NCBI GenBank assembly: GCA_018907035.1
Contig: JACCIC010000040.1
Span: 816,001 to 880,000, forward strand
Direction: 5' to 3'
Length of the DNA stretch: 64,000 bases
From: Sycobia sp. Sy_11
Taxonomy: Eukaryota; Arthropoda; Insecta; Hymenoptera; Epichrysomallidae
The position numbers and the translations under genes were made by a program. The notes under the pieces are model-generated. The model searched no databases. It had not been told where the DNA came from and worked only from the letters and a program-made list of their open reading frames with translations. Shown here one piece after another: positions 37,575 to 50,017 of this stretch (within the stretch, counting starts at the first letter, position 1; each line of letters opens with the position of its first letter).

Positions 37575-38969
37575 ATGGATATTGGAGACATCCACCAAAT
37601 AAAAGGGGCGCACTGCAAAAATCTCTTCGCGTTATACATACGAGGAGAAATAGCCATATCAATGACTATAATAAACACCAATATATACAAAACTTTGTCG
37701 ATCTTAAAGGAAATTCTAATCAAAATACTAGAAAACATTATTAGCATTACCAAAAGCAAGAACATTGAAAACATAGAATGACAAGATATTCTTGAAACAA
37801 TAAAAGCATCTTTTATGAATTCCCCGAATAAAATTATCTTTTGCACTGACACCCTTAAATACGTTCCAAATTAAAAGAGGGACGAAATTTTCTACGAGTT
37901 ACATAAGTCACCAATTGGGGGACATAGAGGAATGTCTAAGACATATTACCGAATCAAACAGAAGTATTATTGAAATAACTTAAAGAAAGACATTCAAAGA
38001 AGAATACAACAGTGTTTGGATTGTCAAAATAAAAAACTAGTGAGATGAAAGACCAAACAACCAATGGTGATCACCGACACCCCTGGTACACCCTTTTATA
38101 AAATAGCTTTAGATGTCGTAAGGCCATTAATCCCTACTAAACTTGGAAATGAATACATCCTGACAATGCAAGATCAATTCTCGAAATTTTGCGTAGCAGT
38201 ACCCTTACCAGATACACTGTCCACTACCATAGCAGATTCTTTTATAAAAAAATTTATTTGCACCTTCGGAACACCGAAAAACATTCTAACAAACCAAGGG
38301 AAAAATTTCCTGAGTAACTAAATGAACCGAATAGCAAAACGGTTTAAAATAAAGAAACTACGGACATCCGCTTTCCACCCGCAATCCAGTGGATCGCTAG
38401 AACGCTCATATCACGTTTTGGGCGAGTTTTTAAAACAATATACTACCAACGACGAGGAATGAGACAGTTGGTTAGACATAGCCATTTTAAATTATAACAC
38501 TTGTGTCCAAGAAAGCACCAAGCATACGCCGTATGAATTAATTTTTGGTAGAATCACCAGGTTGCCTTCTATCGATCCTTTAAGAGAAGGGGACTTATTA
38601 CCCACGTACAAGGGATATCTAGTCAATTTAGTCACGCAGCTGAATGGAATCCAGAAATTAGCCTACAACAATCTAGTATCCTCAAAATCACGTTCAAAGA
38701 AATACTACGGCAGAAAAATTAATCCACGGAATTTTAAAATAGGGGATTATATATTCCTGCTGTCTGGTCCTAAACCAAATAAATTTGGAAACCATTACTT
38801 TGCACCTCATAAAATATTAGAAGTGCTAAACAAGAATAATATTAGGATTCAAGTAAATAAAAGCAGTAAGATCGTTCATGCGAACAGACTTTGCATCTCT
38901 TACATAAATAAAGAAACAACAACTCAAAAGAAAAAGGGTAGACGGAAGGAACAGGAAAAACCAGATTGA
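37575..38969 (+). pseudogene. Gypsy integrase
   Basis: The HHCC zinc-binding segment is at about 37893-38038 (ELHKSPIGGHRGMSK; CLDCQNKK). The catalytic core has IALDVVRPL (first Asp). ILTNQGKNF then has Asn in place of the expected second Asp, followed by SGSLERSYHVL with the Glu. The C-terminal domain is intact in one frame (38562-38969), with FKIGDYIFLLSGPKPNKF and VHANRLCI, a GPY/F-like module. Stops occur near 38046, 38319 and 38459. The Asn substitution alone would abolish catalysis. Confidence 0.88.
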
Positions 38970-39370
38970 TCAGTGCCACCCTTAGCTAAGAAAATAAAGA
39001 GTTCTACTCCATTAAAGATTTTAAATAATAAAACTTATATATGTACCTAAATAAACTTCTTATCAACTTAACTAAATAAAAAAAAAACTTCCTCATTCAC
39101 CGCTATACTACCTAACGCTTCACATCCTCCATACTAACCCTATAATAAAATAAGCATAAGAATATTATTTATAAGCGTACCAGAACTTATCACTTTAAGA
39201 AAGAAAAAAAACAAAACAGACGCAATTAACTTTTTATACATGCAATTTTTCAGTTGTCTACAAAGGTCCAAACCAAAGTCACAACTAATTTCTTTCTTTC
39301 TTATGCCAACAATAATGACTCTATTTTTTCTTGCAGACTACGCAACTAACCTCTTTATGATTTCAGAAAA

Positions 39371-41227
39371 GTGATATCCCTATACACGATACTTTTTACA
39401 TTATTTTTCGTCACCCCGACAAAAACAATGATAGGGTACAATTGTGGATCTAACATCATGAATATAACAACCACGTCGTTATTAGACGACGGAGAATGCA
39501 ATTTTCCTCAACTCCATCCTATAAGCCGGCTTACTTATATACAGTTACTTCAAATGAAAGATTTTGAGGAAACCGAAGCATTACAATGTAAAATAGTGGT
39601 GCGTAGAACCATCTATTACTGTGGGATCCATTCACATAATTCTGTTGTTAATAATGGCGAAATGGGATATTAGTATGACATCAGTAGAGATAGTTGTTTA
39701 CAATTGCATTTAACTAGGATATTCAAATTCGGAAAAAATCACGTTATAAACGGGGTCAGAATTAACCAAACAAATATATATTTAATTACCTTCGCCGGAA
39801 GTATAAGCAATGACGGAACCTGCGAGGGGGTTTATTATAGCGACCCCTATGGAACTTGGAATCCTGTTGTTGTTCGAGGAACACTTAAAATGACCTTATC
39901 ACAACAATCTGCGCGAGTAAATTTACAAGACGACAAAATTCATCTACAATCGGAAACATCATGTTTACTATCGGGAAAATTCCGTATAGATGCTAAATAT
40001 GGATATACTTTTTGGGAGTCCGTCCCTAATAATGATTGCCACTTTAATGAATATGGCGTATTATTCGAGCAATGAAAAGAACTAACCCTCAGGTAGATAA
40101 AGAAGTAATCTATTCTTTTACAGACCAAAAACTAACATTTGCACTAAATAAACCGTCCAAAGAACAGGTATGCGGTTACACTATAGTAAGAACAGAACAC
40201 CCAAAATTAGTTATCTTTGAAAATAAAGAGGGTATAACGTTTGCAAAAAAGAGTACATTATCTAGTAGTAATTTGGATATTTTTGCTTATGTAAATGCAA
40301 AATTCGTGTATCTGGAAAAACACGTGAAAAGAAAATGTTATATTTATATCGCAATATAGTGACAGAACGATGCCGTGTAGAACAAATAGCATTAAAAAAC
40401 GCGTTCATTATCGCTACCCAAAATCCCGATCAATTCGCATATAACATTATGAAAGGTCCGGGCTATATGGCTGTGGTAGCCGGCGAAATGGTTCATCTGG
40501 TAAAATGCATACCGGTGGAAGTTAAGATAGACCACGGAGATAATTGTTACAATGAGTTGAGAGTTGTGAGACAAAACACAGCCCTTTTTCTCACACCAAA
40601 AACACATATTCTGAAAACTCGAGGGACTAGAATTCCGTGTAGTTAAGTACTACCATTATACTACCGTATTGATGGTGAATGGTATAAAATGGCACCAAAA
40701 CCGACAGAGGCAAAAGAACCCAAAATCCTGAAATCGATGACTCAGCTGACCTAGAAATATATTAATCCAATCAGCCTAGACACGTCTGGCATCTATTCCA
40801 GTAAGGACTTAGAAAAATTAAAGGAACGAATTATGTTTCCAGTAGAAACATCTGCATTATTGAACAAGGCAGCGCACGAAATGCATGAATCTGGAGTGAC
40901 GAGCGTCAACACGATATCGCACTGCATAAACGACGACACAATGGATAATTTAGTAAATTCTGCTTGGAAAACATTATGGAATAAATTTCTCACTTTCGGG
41001 TCCACAAGCGCGGGGATGATAGCAGTCCTGATGATTATACATGTGATAAAAACATTCATAGGGGTTGCACTCAACGGATACGCCCTTCATCGCGTATACG
41101 GTAGGTCCATATACCTACTATCAGCCATTTGGAGCACGGCCGCACACTTCTTCATATCCTTTAAACAACTACTGACGAAACAAGAAGCAAAAAATAGCTA
41201 CGAAATAATCGCTCAACCAGAGCCAGA

Positions 41228-41281
<54 letters not shown>

Positions 41282-41327
41282 GTTGCAGTACGTATTAGTT
41301 GCACGAACAATAATAAATATATATTAA
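39371..41327 (+). pseudogene. Env-like glycoprotein remnant of gypsy element
   Basis: Reading frames continue with the same polarity after integrase. They show an N-terminal hydrophobic signal-like stretch, a Cys-rich ectodomain (39371-40074, one stop at 39671-39673), then frameshifted continuations (40072-40359 and 40335-40646) and a C-terminal part (40833-41276) with a hydrophobic membrane segment near 41004-41085. The overall character matches the class III fusion-glycoprotein type shared by insect retroelement env genes and chuvirus-like viruses; that assignment is from recall of the family and unverified. A (TA)n array overruns the 3' end. Multiple breaks make it non-functional. Confidence 0.68.
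41230..41276. repeat. (TA)n microsatellite inside env 3' end
   Basis: About 23 TA units. It adds an artificial Ile-Tyr tail to the env-like frame, so the true env end is near 41230. Confidence 0.95.
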
Positions 41328-41330
41328 GTT

Positions 41331-42375
41331 TTTGTAGAATTAAGAGAAGTTTAATTTAATTTAAGAGAACTTTTTGAGAAAATAAGTGCAAACTAAAATC
41401 ACCAAATCTCATGCAATATGTCATCATCCTATTTGGGCGAGAAAAACAACTTCGTAATACCTGCCGAAATAAGGCGTTTGACTTGCGCAAGTTCATACGT
41501 CAGTAGTGTATCTTTTTTCGACAAAGGCCTTTTAGGTAGCGCAATGTGTACATTAGCGATGCGCTAGTTTATAATTTTTAATGTTTAATTTGCGGTAAAA
41601 CTACTACTTTTAACAACTAAACCGTATTATAAATAAAATGAATAGTTGGCATAAAAATTATATCAAACGTTCCTAATAAACATTATAAAATTATATTAAT
41701 ATTAAGGCTAGGAATAAGAAAAATCAACAAAGTAATAAAATAAGCAATAAAAACGAGGAGCTGAGAGAGGCATTGCGGATAGTAATAGAAAAATCGGGTA
41801 TATAAATCCCCGAATTTTCCACAAAAACAAGGCAGTCAGGCAGGCAGTAGTCTCGATGAATCTCCCAGGTGTCCAGATAAATTTTATAAAGTTTATTTAC
41901 AATTTAATTATTATTTTCATTTTCTCTCTCCTCTGTCTCTCTCTGTTTCCATTTCATCCGAGGAAGTGATTGGTCCTCCTACATGGTAGGACTGTACATG
42001 CCCCTCTTTTTTTTATTGCTCGCAAATATATATACATTTTCTTGTTGAGGCAAATAAATCGGTAAGCCGAGGCGAATATGGCTTTCGTTTTGAAAGAAAA
42101 GGAATCCGTATTCAATTGAAGCCCTTGGACACCGATTTATCTAACCGAACGTAGGATTCACATAAAAAAATAGAATTGTTATTTTTCCTATTCAATTGCT
42201 TGATAAGATATTCCCGAGCTAGTAGAGGCAACTCCAGGCTCAAAAACAAGCCAGGGTACATCAGAAGGCACAGGTATATTATATAAAAATATACGTGTGT
42301 ACTTCGGATGAAGCTGATGTGGACGAAAGGGTGAATATGCCCAGACGTCACAACACTGATACCAAGTTATTCCCT
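41331..42375. other. Unassigned tract after gypsy element
   Basis: It may contain the 3' LTR. A purine-rich GAGGAGCTGAGAGAGG at about 41755-41770 and a promoter-like GGGTATATAAATCCCCG at about 41797-41813 are suggestive, but no matching copy was found near 31600-32420. No gene seen. Confidence 0.35.
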
Positions 42376-42441
42376 TCGGTGAACAATATATATACGTTAC
42401 GCAAATTTCATTCTGCGCGCCGCTCTGACCACTCCGCCACC
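42376..42441 (-). repeat. Possible tRNA-derived SINE head
   Basis: On the minus strand, TGGCGGAGTGG near 42429-42439 matches the Pol III A-box consensus. About 35-45 bases downstream GTTCACCGA (42376-42384) resembles a B box with one mismatch. No intact tRNA cloverleaf and no second copy are visible in this window, so the call is weak. Confidence 0.3.
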
Positions 42442-42589
42442 AAGATGACCCCCGGCTTCGCACGCAATACAAGTTTAATAGAAATATTACGGCCGCGGCT
42501 CAGTCACCACTGTAGACGCTGCTACTGGTTTGCTCTTGTGCGAGGGCGTTCCCTCGAGCACGTTTTATCTTCTCTTCTTCAACTGCTTC

Positions 42590-42592
<3 letters not shown>

Positions 42593-42626
<34 letters not shown>
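42593..42626. repeat. (CT)n microsatellite
   Basis: About 16 CT units, continuing as an imperfect CT-rich tract to about 42730. The open frame across it is an artefact of the repeat. Confidence 0.9.
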
Positions 42627-42627
<1 letters not shown>

Positions 42628-42729
42628 CCTCACGCGCTGCCGCCTCTCTCTTTCTCTATCTCTCTCTATTCGTCTCTAGCATCGACTCTTCTCGACTTCT
42701 CTCACTTCCCTCTCTTTCTCTCTACCGTC

Positions 42730-45008
42730 CTCTACCTTCTCGACACCACTCCTCGACTTCACCTACGCAATCATCCAATAACACTCTCGACACTCGCACA
42801 GCACCTTCAGCAATCAATATTCTCAACAGAAAATTCTTGAACAGAAAAACAGACTCGTCTAATACTGTATAGTGTCCCTTCTATATCCGCGTCGTTGTTT
42901 TCGGCTGCCCGACATATTCAAATTTTACATGGTCAGTATATCTATATACACACACTGTATCTAATGCGTCTGCTCCTCGCTTGATGTCGTGCGTGCCGCC
43001 GCCCAGCCTGACCCGGTGATGAGACCGCCATGTTCATTCAGCTTTGCTGTGTTCGGCATGCCGTACGGGCGTGGTTGTTTGTTTTATCGCTGTCTCATTA
43101 GTTTTTCTGTTCCAGGCTTCGTATCCTTCCCGGTTGAGCTCGTGCGGTGATGAGCTGCTGTGGGTATCGTGGTTTTTGTTGTGATGATGTTTTGGTGCTC
43201 GCCCAATGTTTTTTGTTGCTCCTAACCCCTTCGTCGTCACGTGCTGTACGCATCTCATCCTCTTGGCGTGCAGCTCCCTGGTGAGCCTTCATCGATACCG
43301 CCGTACGCATCATTCTACGTCAATTATCAAGTATCATTTTACCTTTTTCTTTCTTATTCTTTTCTAACTCGCTTTTCTTGGTGGGTGTTCTATTATGTGA
43401 ATGTGCCATTAGTATAGGTTATCTTCGCAATCCTTATTGCATATTTATAGATGACACTGGTTAGAGAATCACTGCAGTATCTTGTCAGTGACAGTCACGG
43501 AATCACAGAATTAGCCACTGCAGAATATACTCTCTAAGTCCCTAATTAATATTTCATAACGTATAATAGGAATTTTGCTATTATTATTAACACCTCATAT
43601 TATTATTTAAATATTATTTTGATGCTAGATTCACTCTATACAGAAATGGCTCTAAACCAGATATTAAAGAGTTCTACCGAAAGTTGTAGAAAATATCAGA
43701 AGTAGTTTAGTTGACGAAAAAATAGAAACAAATAAGAAATAACACAGATATGGATGAAATATTATGATGGGTACGAATAAGGAATTGATACGGTTATTAT
43801 CGGTACTGGATGATAATCGATACAAATAAATTTGGAGTTAAACCATTATTCTCATAAAGAATTAGTTTATTAATATTTATCTTAATCAGGAAATGATTCA
43901 TGTCATTTTTCATTTTTCCAATAAATCTCTGCGATTTTTACAAACCACTCAATATTTTGAAGTTGATTTATGTAAATAAATTTCAGATTAATATTTATTA
44001 TGCCAAAACTTTTTTTGCAATTTTGTATTATTATTCTTTTCCTTGAATTGAATGTTTAAAAAGTAGCCTATAATGGCTTATTTGGTACACTAAAAGACAT
44101 GTCGAAGGAATCCATCAAATCATTATAGATTATTATCATTAATTGGCACCATTATGGGAAGCAAAAAAACGAGGTTAATTCTTGGTATATACATGACATA
44201 TTTAACAATACCTTACTTAATATATTGTTTTTATTTACAATTCAAGTTAAATACTAATGCCGGCTATATTTTGTGCGGAAAACTGTATATCCAGAAAAGG
44301 TTATTGCATAACTGAATTACAATATAATTTATTATTGGAACTTTTAACTTTATATTTTATTAGCAAAATGAAGATGATCTTTCATCACGCTTTTTATTCT
44401 TTTTAATACTTATAATGATGGATCATTTTCTGAATTTTCTATACGAATAGTTACGAGAAGTCTAAAGATTGTATAATTTATTGTGGAAGATTAATAAACT
44501 GCATTATTAATTATCCATGTAATAGTATTATAGGATCTATTGTATTATACTTTTCTTTGTGCGTTGAACGACTTGAGGAATAACCTAGACTTTATATTTT
44601 TATTCCAGCAAAATCCCAGCAAAAAGTCTCATTAGACTTAGTTCCAATAATCCACCATCAATACTTTATAAGTTAACTCTGTTCGCGTTTCTTTACTCGT
44701 AAAACTAAAAACGACTAATTTGTAGTCTTGGGATTGTACGAAGTATACTTTCCTTGCCCTTAATAGACAGAACGACGAGATTGCTATGCTCGACGGATGA
44801 GGAAGCAAGTATGTTCATAAAGGTGAGAGGGGCGGAGCACCCCATCCAATAGTGCGCAGGACCTTAGGTCCGAGGTGCCTGTACTTCAAGTTGTATAGAG
44901 AGAGACATAGCGAGGGAGAATGTGCATGTCAGAGCGAGAGAGAGAGAGCGAAAGCATTCTAGTAATTTTGCACCTTATTACAAGTATAAATATAAATATT
45001 ATAAATAA

Positions 45009-45046
<38 letters not shown>

Positions 45047-47354
45047 AGTATAAATTATTATAAGTATTAACTAGTAGGAAACATTAAATTTATATAAAAA
45101 AATATGGTTTCATAATAGTCATGAAAACATTCTTCAGTTTTGTATCTTCATTCAATAAACCCGCCCTTATCAAAATATGATACTTTATAATATATATCAG
45201 TATACAATTAATCATTGCGGCTATACGTTTTAAAATTATAATCTAATACTTTCCTCCAGTATCTGTCTTACCAATTGCTTCTGTGCCAATCTGAAAATTT
45301 ACTAATTTACTATCGAGATACAAGATTATACAGTGACTGTGCTCTTTATGATATTCATGAGAAGAAAAGACTTCATTGATTTTATTCCATTTTGCAAATC
45401 CGTATTTTATAAAAATATTGTCTTAACCATCTGCAAATATTGTATATGGAAAACAAAAACTTAATGAACATTATCTTCTTCTATTATATTATATACATTA
45501 TATGTTTCCTATTTTTATAATTCTCAAGGAGAGATCTATCCGATACGAATTTACACGCGCCTAGTTGAATCGTCGGAATTTTCAATAGAATCAAAGAAAA
45601 AAACAACAGAACTAGTAATGAATAGATAAAAAAATTCAAGAATCGTTAAAAAAAAATAAAAGAATAATAGTGCATGAAACGGGGAATTTACGTCGTAAAA
45701 GTTTCTTCCCTCTCCCAAAGGATACCTTAATAATTAAATTTTTAGTTTATAATCTTAAAATAGTTTTCCTCCATTCCTAATTTAATGTTTATTTATGAAT
45801 AAATGAATCATTTGCCAAAATGATTAACTTTTCTTTTCAATTTTTTTAAAACTTTAATATTATTGTACTCATTAATTTCCTAGTTTATATGCAATGGAAA
45901 ATTTTACGAAAAATTAAAATTAAAATGATTATCTGTTAAAATCAGCTTAGCGTAATTAATGAAATATTTTAATAGATGATTATATAATTTTTTGTTAGAG
46001 AAGTTGATAAAAGAGGTTATGATGGATTAAGGTGTAAATGTCAAAAATCCCTCTGGCAAGAAATATCCAGCTTTTAAAGACACTTTTCTGTTTCTATTTC
46101 TGCATTTGCCAATAATTGAGAAGATTTGAGCAAACCGTATAATTTCGGTTCATTATGACTGTTTAAGCTTCCTCCTTAATAAAAATAAGAAGCTTCTTAA
46201 ACTATTTAACAGACTGCTTTTTAAAAGAATAAACTCAAACACAATTGACATATTTAGTTCTTGTGTTCTTCTGTATAGAATCTTCTCCCTACTTCACCTT
46301 TGTTCCGTTTAACAAAAAGAGCTTTAACAAAAAGTTTAGAGACGTACCCAAGGACCTCTATAAATTCCATGTTTCCCAGGTATATAATTTTCTTGACATC
46401 GCTAACAGCGAACTCGTTTCTCAACCTTTTCAAATTCTTCGTAACTTTATATCTTCGAAATTCTAATAAAGGTAAGTTGGTGACTTTAAGAAAATATTTC
46501 TGATTATTCTTAAGTTCATCGTCGCATAATTAAATTATGATTAATCTTTGTGCAGATGCACCAGCGATGTTAAATAAATGCATAATTATGCGACAATTTC
46601 GGATCTCTAACAGCTATTATATTAACGCATACTCATATTTACTAGCTGAAAGACCCCAACTACCGCACTTCTCTCTTCAAACCAGCAAAGGCTACAAAAG
46701 TAATCTGCCTGTCACAATAAAACATTTCTCACGAAATTGATTAAAAAAATTTTCCTATATCATATAAAACATTGATTTACGATAATTTCATATAGTAACT
46801 AACAAGTGAATAGTTTATACATGAATTTATTCTACTTCGACCGTTTTTGTCTCTAATAAATAAAAAAAGGGGGAAGAGAAAATAATACCAATATACTAAT
46901 AGAGTCAATTCCATTAAACTATTTCTTATGAAATTAGATATGACTAAGAAAAACATAGATTGTCTAACAGCTACAACAGAAATTTAAATTATTACACCGT
47001 ATTTTAATGTTAAGTTTTTATTAAAAACAGTTAAAAATTTCAGAGCGGTCAGACCCAGTTGGCAACGATTTCAATATTTTGTAAAAAACAAAGATTAAAG
47101 GAAGAGAATTGATGTTTTGAAACATAAGTACAATACACTAGCCTAGTTCGTTTAGATAATTTAAAATTTTTTTCATCTACCTTTCTAGCAAATAATCGAA
47201 AATTCAAAAATAGTAATAATATGCTCACAATAATAAATCGAATTCGTTTGTAAATTTCTATTTTCTAATAATTAATTGTTTTTCAGTCGAATCTGTAAAA
47301 AATTAAATAAAATTGTATCTAATTAGATCTAATTTTTTTAAAGATATCTAAACA
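42730..47354. other. Intergenic DNA before CAP gene B
   Basis: Bases 42830-43320 and 44740-44960 are GC-richer and may be transposon debris, but no protein was recognised. The rest is AT-rich, with a (TA)n array at 45012-45043 and short chance frames near 46245-46740. Confidence 0.45.
45012..45043. repeat. (TA)n microsatellite
   Basis: About 16 TA units, just after a GC-richer patch with GAGAGA runs. Confidence 0.9.
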
Positions 47355-47768
47355 ATGGACATATTCGACAAAGAAGTGCAATACTTATTTTTACTATTGT
47401 CTGTATTGACTGTCTACTCAGAAGCGAATCCTTACTGTTTTATACGTAATTGCATTGGCTTTTCGCATACACTTTGCCAGTATCCCGTAAGTTTTAAACA
47501 AATATTTTTATATACGTAATAGAATATATCGAATAAAGAATGCTTTGAGTATGTAAATTGTAATGAATATTAATTCATACGCGTGTGCGTGGGATGTTTC
47601 TGTGTGTACACATTTGTCTACGCATATGAAATAATGAACTATTTTATTCGCTTTGACTCCATTCTGTCGGTCCCTCTGTGAAATTGGTAAAATTATATAT
47701 TTGCTGCTAATGCTTCTTTTTTAGAATATTTACAGACCAATGGCGGATAAGGTAAGATTAGAAAGAGA

Positions 47769-47836
<68 letters not shown>

Positions 47837-48302
47837 GAGAGAAGCGGAAAAGCAGAGAATGGTCTAGGACGAATTCTATGAATTCCGATGTCAGGTGAGA
47901 AATCGTCGTCGCGACCCACATATTTTGAAGTGCGCGCCTGGACTTCGGTACCATTCGATACTTGTTGAATAAGGACAGCTTGGCTTGTCTTTGGAGAGAA
48001 AACTTTTTCTGTGGTATACTTGGGGTCCCATAATATGTAATTTTCCTTGGTGGAATTGATTTGCACGAGGAGTGAAGAAAAAAACTTAGAATGCTAAAGC
48101 GGAGCCTTTGAATTTTCTGCTCGACATCTCGATATTTGCGGCCTTGTATTATTGTCAACGCTTGCGACCCTCTACGTCCGTCATATACATGACTTTTCCA
48201 GTGGCCAGATGCGTACAGAATCAAAACTAACGTTCTACTCTCGCAGATTCGATTGCCACCATCTTGAACTCCGATCCAAATTTATAATTGTGAGCTCGTC
48301 AT

Positions 48303-48347
<45 letters not shown>

Positions 48348-49729
48348 ACTCCATCCGTTTCGAACTATACTCACTCGATCCTTGATCACTTATGTATAAC
48401 GGAAGTTGCACTTGCTTGTTTTCTCCTAATTTTTAATGTATCAATTATTTTACGCTAGGTTTTTTTTCAAAACCCCGTTTTAGACGCTATCACAAGTGTT
48501 CAACACTAATCCATCTCTCTCCTTGGCCAACATTAGCTCAGATGAAGAGCCATATTTATCGCGCCGGGGTTATAAGAATCGCGTATGCATACGATTTTTC
48601 ACACACTAACCTGATGTATGTCGATGATATGTTTGTGTATAATGTTGATTTAATGTTAAAGCATATACAGTTTTAAAGATATGTTTAGAAATCGACTCAT
48701 ATTGGAAATCTGAATGAATGAATTATAACTTATTCACTGTATATTGACCAAATTTGCACGGGCTTCGATAAGTATCATATTGTGCATTTATTAAAATGTC
48801 GTATTTCTTATTTAACGTTTATTATTTTTCATTAGAAAATATAGGGTGCTTTATTATTAGAGTAAAAGAAATAGATATTTAAACATCACATATTTGAAAA
48901 TTTTAACAAGCCATCAATCTACTTCTTAGGTGTTCAATCCAGCGCCCAAATGTCAATATCTTATAAGACATGGCGTGACAGAAAATGAGGAGAATCGAAT
49001 AGTTAGATTACATAATTTGTACAGAAATTCTGTGTATTCTGGAAATGAAACTAGAGGAAGAGGTGGACCACTACCTATTTCAATATACAAAACATATTTA
49101 GTAAGTAATTAAGTAATTATGAAAATACTATATCATTATTGTTATTCATAATATTTTTCAAATTGTCCAATCATAAGCTGGCAAGATTATTTCTCAAAAG
49201 TACTACAATGTCAATATTTACCATGTAATTCATTTAAAAAGTAGTATAGAAAGATATGTACACGTAAATATTTCTTCTATAAAATTTTATACATAATAAC
49301 CTATATATCAATAATTTAAACCTAAATTTAAATACCAATTTAAAACATAAGAAATCGATTATTTAAAAATATACTTAAAATTTACTCTTTTATGCTCTAA
49401 ATCACAAAATTCATAAATAAATACACATAAGTACAATTGTATCCTATATATGTACTTATAATTCTTGATATAATTATAACGCTATTTCACAGCTACAGTG
49501 TGTTTATGTTGACACAGCACATTCATATCGCCTCTAGTTTGTTTTATATCTCGCAATTCATGAGGATTTTAATATGAGATATCACTAGTCTCTAAAGTAT
49601 AAAATTCTCGTTGTTGCGAATTACCACCAACATAATCACATATTCTTTAACAATATCATTTTTAATATAAAAACTTATTAGGCTCCATATAAGCAATAAA
49701 CAAGGCGTGTTCTTGTCCAGCACTAGTAG

Positions 49730-49776
<47 letters not shown>

Positions 49777-49961
49777 CAACATTATTTATTATTAAAGAAA
49801 CTAGTAATATAAACAACTTTATTACATCGTATCATTGTAAATATATAAACCGTAAGAACAGCGACGTCAGCAAATAAAAATTTATAAACAAAAATATATG
49901 ACCAATGATAAAATTTCTTCAATGATTAATATTATAAATACTTTTTTGTATTCCATATATA

Positions 49962-50017
<56 letters not shown>

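Larger units (their letters stand above)
32504..41330 (+). mobile_element. Degenerate Ty3/gypsy (errantivirus-like) element with env-like gene
   Basis: In order on + are gag with Cys/His knuckles (32504-34491), protease (34500-35240, duplicated), RT (35578-36601), RNase H (36602-37001), a charged linker (37032-37563), integrase (37580-38969) and an env-like reading frame (39371-41327). RT followed by RNase H then integrase is the Ty3/gypsy order, and an env-like third gene is the errantivirus arrangement. At least ten stops or frameshifts break the frames, and gag is split by a MITE, so the copy is dead. Paired LTRs, primer-binding site and target duplication were not found. Confidence 0.88.
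47487..48929 (+). other. Intron 1 of CAP gene B
   Basis: 1443 bases, GTAAGT donor and TTAG acceptor, phase 0. It carries a GC-richer block flanked by (GA)n and (CT)n arrays and a possible 27-base microexon. Gene A's equivalent is only 301 bases. Confidence 0.85.

Noticed and set aside
37535..37852. 105-codon minus-strand hydrophobic frame
   Set aside because: Antisense to the gypsy pre-integrase region; low-complexity hydrophobic text with no partner.
31578..42000. Matching LTR pair for the gypsy element
   Set aside because: No shared block found between 31578-32420 and 41331-42000. The LTRs may be lost or too diverged to see without alignment.
42295..42840. 181-codon plus-strand frame
   Set aside because: Crosses a (CT)n array that gives a Ser-Leu run; the N-terminal part overlaps the SINE-like sequence on the other strand.
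47730..48224. 164-codon minus-strand frame in CAP gene B intron 1
   Set aside because: Its end is the (GA)n array, the rest is unrecognised, and it lies antisense inside a spliced intron. I prefer to describe the block as an insertion.
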